Shown in pieces: positions 1 to 5,518 of a stretch of DNA of 5,667 nt (position 1 is the first letter of the stretch; each line of letters begins with the position of its first letter). Source of the DNA: Candidatus Bathyarchaeota archaeon (GTDB taxonomy: Archaea > Thermoproteota > Bathyarchaeia > TCS64); the NCBI GenBank assembly GCA_030670015.1, contig DAOVCM010000069.1:1-5667 (forward strand), written 5' to 3'. The notes under the pieces were generated by a model. The model had not been told where the DNA came from, did no database searches, and saw only the letters and a list, made by a program, of their open reading frames with translations. A program made the translations under genes and the position numbers.

Positions 1-677
1 ATCATTACATCCGCATCCTCGGCAGCTTCGATCAGCGCGTTGTTTGGTCTGGTGTCACCGCTGTACACGATCTTGACTCCCTTTCTTGAGGCATCGACAA
101 CGTCTCCCGATCGTACAAGTCTCCCGTTGTTGAGTTCCACATCTTCGCCTTGTTGGAGCCTTTTCCAGAGGGGTCCCTCAGGTAAACCGTGAGCAATGGC
201 TCTATCGGGATGAAACTTTCCTGGTCGAGGGTGCTCCTCGAGCACGTATGACCACGTTGGGCCATCATGATCAGCCCTCACCGCTGTTACCTTATACTCG
301 GAGTCTGTAAACACTGTTCCCTCCGATGATATCTCATAGACATTTATGGGGAAGAATGGTCCTCCGAGGACGGAGTTGAAGGCTTCTATGAAGTTGACGA
401 GGCCAGTGGGACCGTATATGCTGAGGCTTCGCTCCCTCCCTAGAAGGGTCATCGTCTGTAGGAGTCCTGGTAGTCCGAGTATATGGTCGCCGTGGAGGTG
501 GCTGATGAATATCTGCGTGGGGCGCCTGAACCCAAGGTGTGCTTCCACCATACGTCGTTGGGTTCCCTCTCCGCAGTCGAAGAGAATTATCTTACCTTTC
601 CTTTTCAGGGCTATAGAGGAGGAGCCCCGGCTCTGGGTAGGCATGCTTCCACTGGTGCCCAAGAAGATGATCTTCAC
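1..677 (-). CDS. rnz: Ribonuclease Z (tRNA 3' processing endonuclease), C-terminus cut by window edge
   Basis: Metallo-beta-lactamase-fold nuclease that cuts pre-tRNA after the discriminator base so that CCA can be added; it acts in the cytoplasm. I read 225 codons before the window ends, against roughly 300-310 for the family, so about 80 residues are missing. The protein opens with KIIFLGTSGSMPT, the usual first strand of RNase Z. The zinc motif HLHGDH is at residues 60-65, a further metal-ligand candidate H137 lies in ADHDGP, and D208 lies in SGDTRP. PGKF at 152-155 and the stretch GLPEGPLWKRLQQGE (164-178) are typical of the family. I chose the GTG at 677 because homologues begin at this point; an in-frame ATG at 704 would add nine residues without a clear ribosome site. 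A 19-codon leader ORF ends in a GTGA overlap with this start. The family call is very secure; the start is less so. Confidence 0.96.
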   Translation of the reverse strand, partial: MKIIFLGTSGSMPTQSRGSSSIALKRKGKIILFDCGEGTQRRMVEAHLGFRRPTQIFISHLHGDHILGLPGLLQTMTLLGRERSLSIYGPTGLVNFIEAFNSVLGGPFFPINVYEISSEGTVFTDSEYKVTAVRADHDGPTWSYVLEEHPRPGKFHPDRAIAHGLPEGPLWKRLQQGEDVELNNGRLVRSGDVVDASRKGVKIVYSGDTRPNNALIEAAEDADVM

Positions 678-733
678 TTCAAAGCCTTCCAAACATGACG
701 ACATTGTCCCGCACGTTGAGCTAGGTTCAGCAT
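674..733 (-). CDS. Possible 19-codon leader ORF overlapping the RNase Z start
   Basis: An ATG at 733 opens a 19-residue frame (MLNLAQRAGQCRHVWKALK) whose TGA at 676-674 overlaps the RNase Z GTG at 677-675 as GTGA, an arrangement typical of translational coupling. An AAGGAG lies at 752-747, but its spacing to the ATG is about 13 bases, longer than ideal. The peptide resembles nothing I recognise. It may be a coupling device that delivers ribosomes to the weak GTG start, or chance. A short ORF of this length is easily random, so this is tentative. Confidence 0.25.
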   Translation of the reverse strand: MLNLAQRAGQCRHVWKALK

Positions 734-763
734 TTGAATATGTGATCTCCTTGTTCTCTCAGT

Positions 764-820
764 GTATAACAAGTTTGTTTTGTACCTGGCTACAAATCCG
801 TCCTGTTAGGATTAATACCA
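764..820 (-). promoter_or_regulatory. Candidate promoter region for RNase Z
   Basis: Two TATA-like stretches lie upstream of RNase Z on the minus strand: TTATAC at 769-764, and TATTAAT at about 817-811. The proximal box would start transcription near 740, downstream of the AAGGAG at 752-747. The distal box would start it near 789 and keep that site in the leader. A run of six T on the minus strand (825-820) could also help end transcription arriving from upstream genes. Based on sequence pattern only. Confidence 0.3.
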
Positions 821-1024
821 AAAAATCGAAGGGTTTCTTTTCTCTCAATGTATTAGAGTACAGAGGGAGAAGAACCATGTCCTCTGGAATAGGGAGTATC
901 AGGTTTCGCTTCTGATCTCGTCAATGTTCCGCTCTACTTCAAGGGCAGCCTTGCACCTGCTTCCGCATGCCGTAACAACATGCCTGTACTTCCTATCGTT
1001 TAGATCTCCGCACACGAAGACCCC

Positions 1025-1166
1025 GCGCGCCAGCGTGTAACGAAAATTGTTTTTCTCAGAAAATCTTTTAACACTCTTGTATAGACATCCATAATTAAGC
1101 TCGTCGTTTGAATTTAATATTGAACAGTGATCGACTCTTCAGAAATTACGTTAAACGCTGGCGCGC
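1025..1166. repeat. 18-bp inverted repeat pair enclosing the insertion
   Basis: GCGCGCCAGCGTGTAACG at 1025-1042 is the reverse complement of 1149-1166 with a single mismatch. The outer GCGC is self-complementary, so it can be read either as part of the inverted repeat or as a direct target duplication. The pairing was checked base by base. Confidence 0.85.
1029..1162. mobile_element. 134-bp MITE-like element with terminal inverted repeats
   Basis: The left end GCCAGCGTGTAACG (1029-1042) and the right end CGTTAAACGCTGGC (1149-1162) are inverted repeats with one mismatch over 14 bases. Similarity continues inward to about 17 of 20. GCGC flanks both sides (1025-1028 and 1163-1166) and fits a 4-bp target duplication, though the GCGCGC context leaves the exact boundary ambiguous by one or two bases. 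The interior is AT-rich and codes for no transposase, so the element would depend on an enzyme supplied elsewhere. Deleting the element plus one GCGC joins the two halves of the thioredoxin reductase fragment in frame, with normal motif spacing, which supports insertion. The alternative is an RNA-level feature, since the minus transcript would form a long stem, but no bulge-helix-bulge splice signal is evident. Confidence 0.55.
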
Positions 1167-1255
1167 ACTGGTTCCCACATGTCGGTTCGTATCTCGATGA
1201 TCTCAGACATTTAGAAATTACTCCGAAGTTAGAGTATGAGGCTACGTATTTCAAT

Positions 1256-1288
1256 GCTTTCAGATCTTACCTAGATCTCTCTGAAAGC
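1256..1288 (-). terminator. Hairpin spanning the stop codon of the arcadin-1-like gene
   Basis: GCTTTCAG (1256-1263) pairs perfectly with CTGAAAGC (1281-1288). Inside it ATCT (1264-1267) pairs with AGAT (1273-1276), leaving a four-base bulge and a five-base loop. The TAG stop at 1273-1271 sits at the loop and inner stem. No U-tract follows on the minus strand, so it is not a classic terminator; it may be an mRNA 3' end stabiliser or processing signal. Confidence 0.35.
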
Positions 1289-1618
1289 AAAGGTGCCATC
1301 TGAGATGGAGAGTTCATAGAGTTGGTTGGGATATGGCTTGAGTCTGAAGGCCTCCAGCTCCTCTGCGGTTAGGATCAGTGTCAGCTTCTTCAGCTCGTAC
1401 TCCTTGGAGTTACCGCCAGGCATGACCCTCTGTACTCCTTTTGTGATCTGGACCACCATCTGGCTGATCTCCTGGGGGAGTTCAGTAGGTGTCATGGTTA
1501 CCATCGGTGGTCGCTGCCGAACCTCGACGAATTCGATCTGATAGCTCTCCCTGTTCTCGATGTCCTTCATAGATTTAACCGATTGGACCTTGAGTCTGAT
1601 AGTTGATCTAAGCATCAC
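1271..1618 (-). CDS. Small conserved archaeal protein, arcadin-1-like (tentative)
   Basis: A 115-residue soluble protein with no signal peptide or membrane span. It has a beta-rich N-terminal block ending in QIEFVEVRQRPP (28-39), then a proline-bounded amphipathic helix (PQEISQMVVQITKGVQRVMP, about 49-68). A short linker follows, then a C-terminal block with LTLILTAEELEAF and a final strand DGTFAF. This layout (short beta block, RPP turn, methionine-rich middle helix, then an acidic 'EELEA' segment) recalls arcadin-1, the small partner of crenactin in TACK archaea. I make that link from memory of the family pattern, not from an alignment. No crenactin or other arcadin gene is in the window. 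The frame begins with GTG at 1618 followed by ATG at 1615; ribosome-site support is weak (GGTAAG) and a TATA-like box about 35 bases upstream fits a short leader. That the ORF is real is likely; the family name is uncertain. Confidence 0.8.
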   Translation of the reverse strand: MMLRSTIRLKVQSVKSMKDIENRESYQIEFVEVRQRPPMVTMTPTELPQEISQMVVQITKGVQRVMPGGNSKEYELKKLTLILTAEELEAFRLKPYPNQLYELSISDGTFAFREI

Positions 1619-1648
1619 TTACCACAGATTGAGGTATTCACCTAAATG

Positions 1649-1657
1649 AAATATATT
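1649..1657 (-). promoter_or_regulatory. TATA-like box for the arcadin-1-like gene
   Basis: The minus strand reads AATATATTT at 1657-1649, preceded by CCGG. Archaeal spacing of about 26 bases puts the transcript start near 1627, giving a leader of roughly 12 bases before the ATG at 1615. Confidence 0.45.
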
Positions 1658-1677
1658 CCGGTATTTAGAGAAAGTGA

Positions 1678-1702
1678 AATGATTGAAGGTCTGAGAATCA
1701 TT
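1678..1702. repeat. 7-bp inverted repeat upstream of the arcadin-1-like promoter
   Basis: AATGATT (1678-1684) and AATCATT (1696-1702) are perfect inverted repeats with an 11-base loop. They lie about 20 bases upstream of the TATA-like box and about 110 bases downstream of prs. This could be an operator for the small gene or a stem ending the prs transcript, since the minus strand beyond it is moderately T-rich. Confidence 0.35.
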
Positions 1703-1814
1703 CCCACAACGTAATCTGCTTCAGAAAGACAATTGTGCTCGTTATGACCTTCTTACAATGCCGTCTCTAACGACTAGAACAGTGTTTGTATCTAGGGTCC
1801 AATTCTCATTTCAA

Positions 1815-2702
1815 CTAGGTTTTTTTGAGGTAACCAGCTATAAGCGGTGCCACACTCACACAGCTGAACGATGTCTCTACTGTATCGGTTGCTATGATGA
1901 GATCGACGTCAGCTTCTTGGATTCTTCTGTTGGCCCCCTTCGTGAACAGGCCATGGGTGCAAGCTGCCGCAACCTTTACAGCGCCCTGTTCTTTTAACCC
2001 CTCTATAGCTTTAGCCATGGTGCCACCGCTGCTAATGATGTCATCAAACACCACGGCGTTTTTACCCTTGATGTCCATGTCCTTCACAGTCATCTCGATC
2101 TCGCCGGTCCTTCGGTTTCTCTTTTTCTCGAAGAAACCAAATCCTCCTCCCAGAACACTCGCAGCGGCTTCTGCCAGATGGATGGCGCCTTTGTCAGGTG
2201 ATAGGCTGTAGGCTCCATCGTAGCCATATTCAATCAAGTATTCTGCGAGGAGCGGAATAGCGGAGAGATTAACCATTCTGATATTTACAAGTTTCTGAAT
2301 CTTATCGAGCGATTCTCTATTGTGGACGTCTATGACGACTAATTCGTCGGCTCCCGCCTTCTCCAGCAGCTTGATAACGAGATTCAGACTGATAGCCTCT
2401 CCGTCAAGGAACCTTGTGTCTTGCCGAGAGTATGCGAGGTAGGGAACTACGCAGATTACTTTCTCAGCTCCTAGATCCTTGGCCGTTCCGACCATTAGGT
2501 AAAGCTGGATCAGTTTTACATCTTGTTTTGGGGTTGTGGTCTGGACGATGACAACGGTTTTTCCTTCGACGGGCGTTGTGAAACGGATGTAGCTCTCGCC
2601 GTCTGGGAAGATCCGATGTTCAACTGGATGTGCTTCTACGCCAAGTTCAACTGCGATTTTCTCGCCCAGTTCCCTTGAGGCCGGCCCTGGGATGATGATC
2701 AT
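1815..2702 (-). CDS. prs: Ribose-phosphate pyrophosphokinase (PRPP synthetase)
   Basis: Transfers pyrophosphate from ATP to ribose 5-phosphate to make PRPP, the precursor for purines, pyrimidines, histidine, tryptophan and nicotinamide nucleotides; cytoplasmic. The 295 residues match the short archaeal form rather than the ~315 residues of bacterial enzymes. FPDGE lies at 33-36, the ATP-site segment YSRQDTRF at 91-98 and the divalent-metal site DVHN at 125-128. The flexible catalytic loop with EKKR is at 192-195 and the ribose-phosphate loop VVFDDIISSGGTM at 217-229. The ATG at 2702 follows GGTGA at a normal distance. It begins 36 bases after the end of the M50 gene with no obvious promoter of its own, so the two are probably co-transcribed. 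The sequence is intact with all key residues present. Confidence 0.97.
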   Translation of the reverse strand: MIIIPGPASRELGEKIAVELGVEAHPVEHRIFPDGESYIRFTTPVEGKTVVIVQTTTPKQDVKLIQLYLMVGTAKDLGAEKVICVVPYLAYSRQDTRFLDGEAISLNLVIKLLEKAGADELVVIDVHNRESLDKIQKLVNIRMVNLSAIPLLAEYLIEYGYDGAYSLSPDKGAIHLAEAAASVLGGGFGFFEKKRNRRTGEIEMTVKDMDIKGKNAVVFDDIISSGGTMAKAIEGLKEQGAVKVAAACTHGLFTKGANRRIQEADVDLIIATDTVETSFSCVSVAPLIAGYLKKT

Positions 2703-2738
2703 ACTCTCTCACCTAGATCTAAGTAACCTTTAGATAAG

Positions 2739-3536
2739 CTATAGCCAGTACGTTTGAGAGTACAGGAAAAGTAATCCGGCCGTGATAGTGACCGACAGCC
2801 AGACTCTCCAATCCCACCTGAGGATCTTTTTGCCGTCGAATATCCCGAATGGGATAAGGTTGAACACCGCGAGGCTGGAGTTTATGGTTACACCGACAAT
2901 GGTCAGCAGTTTTATCAGATTACCGGACAATGAGAGGTTGATCGCGAGGTATATGATGGCCTGTGCGATATTGGTTACCGGTCCTGCGAGCGATATCTTC
3001 CCGTAGTCCTCTTTATTCATGCGGCCTCCAATGATTACGGCGCCCGGTGCCACAAGCTTGAACGGCGAGAAGAAGGATATGAGGGTAATAAGGAGGCCAA
3101 AGGTGTTCAGTCTGAACTCCGCCCAGTAACCGAGCCTCTGGGCTGAGAATTTATGGGCGAGTTCGTGGAGAAGGAAGGCTGCTGCGAATATCCCGATGGC
3201 CCCGAATACTAGCTCCGGTCTTCTGAAGATGTAGCCCTGAAACCAGGTGAGGGGAATGGCAGCGATGACTAGGAGGCTAATGCCAAGATGCCTGAGTTCC
3301 CGTTCGCTGAATCTGAAGAGGTTGTGGAGGGTCGACCTACGGCGAGGAGGACCGTAATATGTGTTATATGAACGACGTGATGTTGCTCTTCCAATGTTGA
3401 CAGCACCACGACCCCGATAGATTCCGGTGCATTCGTGGAACTCAGGGAGACGATGTTCCGCGCAGAAATAACCACCGCAGTAGTTGCATCTGAAAGGCAT
3501 ATCCACCTCTCTGCCGCATCGATCACAGTTGACCAT
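2739..3536 (-). CDS. AN1-type zinc finger fused to a site-2 protease-like (M50) membrane metalloprotease
   Basis: Residues 4-36 form a complete AN1 finger with ligands C4, C7, C17, C20, C25, H28, H34 and C36. A basic, arginine- and tyrosine-rich linker (about 40-72) follows, then a polytopic membrane domain of roughly five to six hydrophobic segments between 84 and 262. Within it HELAH (124-128) supplies the zinc ligands and catalytic glutamate. The second M50 motif is NLIPFGIFDG (226-235), where D234 is the expected third ligand. AGPVTN (184-189) is also typical of the family. M50 enzymes cut membrane-spanning substrates within the bilayer; the AN1 finger, probably cytosolic, may recruit partners or substrates. 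The substrate is unknown. The ATG at 3536 lacks a strong ribosome site, but the finger begins immediately, so the start is convincing. It lies 36 bases upstream of prs, probably on one transcript. Confidence 0.92.
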   Translation of the reverse strand: MVNCDRCGREVDMPFRCNYCGGYFCAEHRLPEFHECTGIYRGRGAVNIGRATSRRSYNTYYGPPRRRSTLHNLFRFSERELRHLGISLLVIAAIPLTWFQGYIFRRPELVFGAIGIFAAAFLLHELAHKFSAQRLGYWAEFRLNTFGLLITLISFFSPFKLVAPGAVIIGGRMNKEDYGKISLAGPVTNIAQAIIYLAINLSLSGNLIKLLTIVGVTINSSLAVFNLIPFGIFDGKKILRWDWRVWLSVTITAGLLFLYSQTYWL

Positions 3537-3599
3537 TTATTTTCGTCTTCCCGTTTGGAGAATAGAGGCGGAAACGTCTATTTGAGCTTTCACCCGTCA

Positions 3600-3636
3600 A
3601 ACTCGTTGATGTCATCAGTTAGATTCTATACGAGTT
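3600..3636 (-). promoter_or_regulatory. Hairpin in the leader of the M50 gene
   Basis: AACTCGT (3600-3606) pairs with ACGAGTT (3630-3636), and allowing one bulged A extends the stem to nine pairs. The loop contains the perfect small palindrome TGATGTCATCA (3607-3617). It lies 64-100 bases upstream of the M50 start. A TATA-like TATATC at about 3673-3668 on the minus strand would place it in the 5' leader. It could be a leader structure or an operator; no known riboswitch is recognised. Confidence 0.3.
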
Positions 3637-3720
3637 GAAGCATAATCAATAGGAGTGAACTCACCAAGATATATCCTTCTAAAATTGAACTTTAGTCTTA
3701 TAGGGTCATGGATTTCTAGA

Positions 3721-3735
3721 AATTATTTTAAAAAC
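3721..3735 (-). terminator. AT-rich tract after the pyruvate kinase-like gene
   Basis: About 30 bases past the stop of the pyruvate kinase-like gene the minus strand reads TTTTTAAAATAATTT. Archaeal RNA polymerase terminates on T-rich non-template tracts, so this fits a terminator. TTTAAAATA could instead serve as a TATA box for a long-leader M50 transcript. Confidence 0.4.
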
Positions 3736-3764
3736 GGAGGATGATCAGTTCTAATCTTTCGTTT

Positions 3765-4379
3765 CTACAGAGGTTTCGCAAGTATCTCGTGGATCTTCGT
3801 GTCTCTGATGCGGTTTGAGCTTGCCGGTGTGATGATCATGGCTGTGTCACTTCCCGCGTGACTTCCGGCAACGGTGATTATTGGCTTGTCGAGTGATATG
3901 AGGCCCGAGTCCGCTGCCATCATCGCTATCTCTACGCATACCTTGACGCCTTGACTGAACAGCCTGAGAGTGTGAGCTACAATGGTGGAGACAGGGGGGA
4001 CGATCCATGGTAGTCTCCCCTCCTGAGGCGCCATCTTCGCAGGCCTCTGCCTTGACATCCCCACGTCTACGCTTTCCGTCAGTACGTCAGTGCCTGTGTG
4101 GACGACGGCACCAGCGTCCTCGAGCTTCTCACGGACCTCTGTAGGCATGAGCTGAACCCCAGGCTCGCGGTAACCTGTCTGGTGTGTCACGAAGATGAGC
4201 CTTAATCCGCTATCCTCGAATATCTTGAGGGCTTCTAGGGCAGTCCAGCCGGTGGTGGAAGAGATGAGCACGGTGTCGATGTTTCGCTCCTTCGCCGCGG
4301 CCAGAGCTATCTTAAGGGTTTCCTCGGTGTGCTCCTTACCGGGTTTCTCGAAATATACCGTGGTCCTTTTCAAACTCAT
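3765..4379 (-). CDS. Pyruvate kinase alpha/beta-domain-like protein (COG1751 family)
   Basis: A 204-residue soluble protein resembling the C-terminal alpha/beta domain of pyruvate kinase as a stand-alone protein, a family found in archaea and some bacteria (a structure exists for Archaeoglobus AF0103). The N-terminal segment EHTEETLKIALAAAKERNID leads into VLISSTTGWTALEAL. Next comes the central FVTHQTGYREPGVQ, and the C-terminal ITVAGSHAGSDTAMIITPAS is the most family-specific part. The protein lacks the catalytic barrel of pyruvate kinase, so it is not expected to make pyruvate; the biochemical role is unknown. The ATG at 4379 has a strong GGAGG site at 4390-4386 with six-base spacing. It lies 64 bases downstream of the radical SAM gene and could share its transcript or use its own promoter near 4425. 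The family call is firm; the function is open. Confidence 0.88.
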   Translation of the reverse strand: MSLKRTTVYFEKPGKEHTEETLKIALAAAKERNIDTVLISSTTGWTALEALKIFEDSGLRLIFVTHQTGYREPGVQLMPTEVREKLEDAGAVVHTGTDVLTESVDVGMSRQRPAKMAPQEGRLPWIVPPVSTIVAHTLRLFSQGVKVCVEIAMMAADSGLISLDKPIITVAGSHAGSDTAMIITPASSNRIRDTKIHEILAKPL

Positions 4380-4420
4380 TTAACTCCTCCACAGAAGTAC
4401 GGAAAGGAAAAGGATGGCTC

Positions 4421-4428
4421 ATAAAAAA
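4421..4428 (-). promoter_or_regulatory. TTTTTTAT tract between the radical SAM and PK-like genes
   Basis: The minus strand reads TTTTTTAT at 4428-4421. As a TATA-like box it would start transcription near 4398 and leave the GGAGG site within a leader of about 20 bases. As a T-tract it could terminate the radical SAM transcript. Both readings are plausible. Confidence 0.35.
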
Positions 4429-4443
4429 TGTTACGCTGGGTTT

Positions 4444-5496
4444 CTAGAAGAAGGGTTTCCTATGCAACTCGCGTCCCCCGACAATAGGTATGTGCTCCCC
4501 ACAATACTCGCAGTTATTCCCCTTGTCTAGGTGCCAGCCTCTTATGGTGTATCCTCCCCTCTCTATTACGGGCTTCCCACAGCTGTGGCAGAAGGTGTCC
4601 TCATACTCCGTGAGTGGGACATTGCCCACATAGACATACCTGACACCCTCCTCCATAGCTATCTGTCGTGCGTTAACAAGGGTCGTGACGGGGGTCGTGG
4701 GGATGTGGTTAAACTTGTAGTGCGGGAAGAACCTGCTCAAGTGAAGAGGTGTGTCGGGGCCGAGCTCGTCGACGAGAAAACGAGCCATCTTCCTTGTCTC
4801 GTCCTCACTGTCGTTAATCTCGGGGATGATGAGAAACGTGACCTCGACATGTACACCCTGTCTCTTCATCTCAACTGTCGCGTCGAGGACACTCTGCAGG
4901 TCAGCGCTGCAGTATTTCCTGTAGAAGGGTTCATTGAAGGCCTTCCAGTCCACGTTAGCGGCGTCGATGACGTCGGCGACACGGCTGAGGGCCTGTAAGG
5001 AGATGTACCCGTTGGTCACTAGAGCATTCTTAATATTCTTCTTGCGAGCAAGACGGGAAAGATCCTCAACATAATCGAGGTTTATGAGAGGTTCATTATA
5101 TGTGTACGAGATACTTGTGCACTCCTGCCTCTTCGCCATAGCAACGACTTCCTGCGGTGACACATACTTCGTTGGCGTCTCGCCGGGTTTAGCTGTGGCG
5201 AGGTGCCAGTTCTGACACCAGGGACATGTGAAACTACAGCTGACGCTGCTGACGGAGAGGGCGAGACTGCCCGGGTAGAAGTGGGCTAGTGGCTTCTTCT
5301 CTATGGGGTCGACTGCGGTGGCTGAAAGATCTCCGTAGGTGAGGCTGATTAGGCGGCCGTCCCTGTTCTCTTTGGTGGAGCAGAAACCCCTCTCTCCCGG
5401 CTTAATGACGCACATCCGGGGGCAGATGATGCACCTGACAGTGTCATTCTTCTGCGACTCGTAGAACCTGGATTCCTTCTCCAATGAGTACCCCAA
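4444..5496 (-). CDS. amrS: AmmeMemoRadiSam-system radical SAM enzyme
   Basis: A pyruvate formate-lyase activase-like radical SAM protein of 350 codons, normal length for this family. The radical SAM cluster motif is C87-x3-C91-x2-C94 (CSFTCPWC), binding the 4Fe-4S that cleaves S-adenosylmethionine. Before it lies a cysteine set C22, C25, C29, C39 (CIICPRMC...GFC), typical of the family, followed by the conserved DPIEKKPLAHFYPG. YTYNEP (131-136) and DWKAF (183-187) are further family motifs. The C-terminus carries two CxxC pairs, C303/C306 and C329/C332, probably a zinc ribbon. The family usually occurs with AMMECR1 and Memo homologues, neither of which is in this window, and its reaction is not known to me. 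The longest frame starts at TTG 5496, inside a hairpin. TTG 5484 gives MEKESRFYE, closer to family N-termini and with GGGGT five bases upstream, so it is a strong alternative. Confidence 0.93.
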   Translation of the reverse strand: MGYSLEKESRFYESQKNDTVRCIICPRMCVIKPGERGFCSTKENRDGRLISLTYGDLSATAVDPIEKKPLAHFYPGSLALSVSSVSCSFTCPWCQNWHLATAKPGETPTKYVSPQEVVAMAKRQECTSISYTYNEPLINLDYVEDLSRLARKKNIKNALVTNGYISLQALSRVADVIDAANVDWKAFNEPFYRKYCSADLQSVLDATVEMKRQGVHVEVTFLIIPEINDSEDETRKMARFLVDELGPDTPLHLSRFFPHYKFNHIPTTPVTTLVNARQIAMEEGVRYVYVGNVPLTEYEDTFCHSCGKPVIERGGYTIRGWHLDKGNNCEYCGEHIPIVGGRELHRKPFF

Positions 5497-5506
5497 GATT
5501 TTGGGG
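5491..5506. repeat. Perfect hairpin at the radical SAM gene start
   Basis: CCCCAA (5491-5496) and TTGGGG (5501-5506) form a perfect six-base stem around a four-base loop. The stem covers the upstream TTG codon of the radical SAM gene and, on the minus strand, also supplies the GGGGT that could act as ribosome site for TTG 5484. Confidence 0.6.
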
Positions 5507-5518
5507 CGATTCCCTGGC

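Larger units (their letters stand above)
899..1210 (-). pseudogene. C-terminal remnant of thioredoxin reductase (TrxB-like), split by an insertion
   Basis: Reading minus-strand codons from 1036 to 902 gives GVFVCGDLNDRKYRHVV and then TACGSRCKAALEVERNIDEI, ending at TGA 901-899. This matches the C-terminal end of thioredoxin reductases: the FAD-binding GVFAAGD motif followed by the RQ-vvTAaGxGxxAAl helix and a final ERY-like helix. Upstream of the insert, codons from ATG 1210 give MSEIIEIRTDMWEPVR, which aligns with the strand before GVF in the family. Joining the two blocks gives 57 codons, against about 300 for an intact enzyme, so the N-terminal FAD half, the NADPH domain and the CxxC centre are absent. 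Conserved positions are also eroded: the usual RQ reads RH, and the second glycine of the GxG is arginine. A TAA stands directly before the ATG. I infer a decaying fragment, although a small expressed peptide before the insertion cannot be ruled out. Confidence 0.72.
3537..3764 (-). other. Intergenic region between the PK-like gene and the M50 gene
   Basis: A 228-base spacer with no credible ORF, tRNA or recognised RNA. From upstream to downstream on the minus strand it holds an AT-rich tract, a weak TATA-like sequence near 3670, the hairpin at 3600-3636 and then a poor ribosome site before the M50 ATG. I looked for box C/D motifs; the only TGATGA lies within the hairpin palindrome and has no partner. 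Confidence 0.5.

Noticed and set aside
861..886. CAGAGG...CCTCTG inverted repeat after the TrxB remnant
   Set aside because: A six-base stem with a 14-base loop is weak and has no adjacent T-tract; the run of six T is some 35 bases further on.
346..915. 189-residue plus-strand open frame across the RNase Z gene
   Set aside because: It lies mostly opposite RNase Z, has an arginine/proline/serine-rich composition typical of an antisense frame, and runs on into the spacer and remnant without any motif.
1774..1795. CTAGA...TCTAG inverted repeat downstream of prs
   Set aside because: A five-base stem with a 12-base loop and no T-tract after it is within chance expectation.
3269..3526. 85-residue minus-strand frame inside the M50 gene
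   Set aside because: It is a shifted frame of the AN1-M50 gene, low in complexity and without a ribosome site.
3600..3640. Possible box C/D guide RNA suggested by TGATGA
   Set aside because: The motif is part of a palindrome, the base before it is C rather than a purine, and no correctly spaced D box or second C/D pair is present.
4531..4998. 155-residue plus-strand open frame
   Set aside because: It is antisense to the radical SAM gene, whose motifs are intact in the other frame; no family resemblance is visible.
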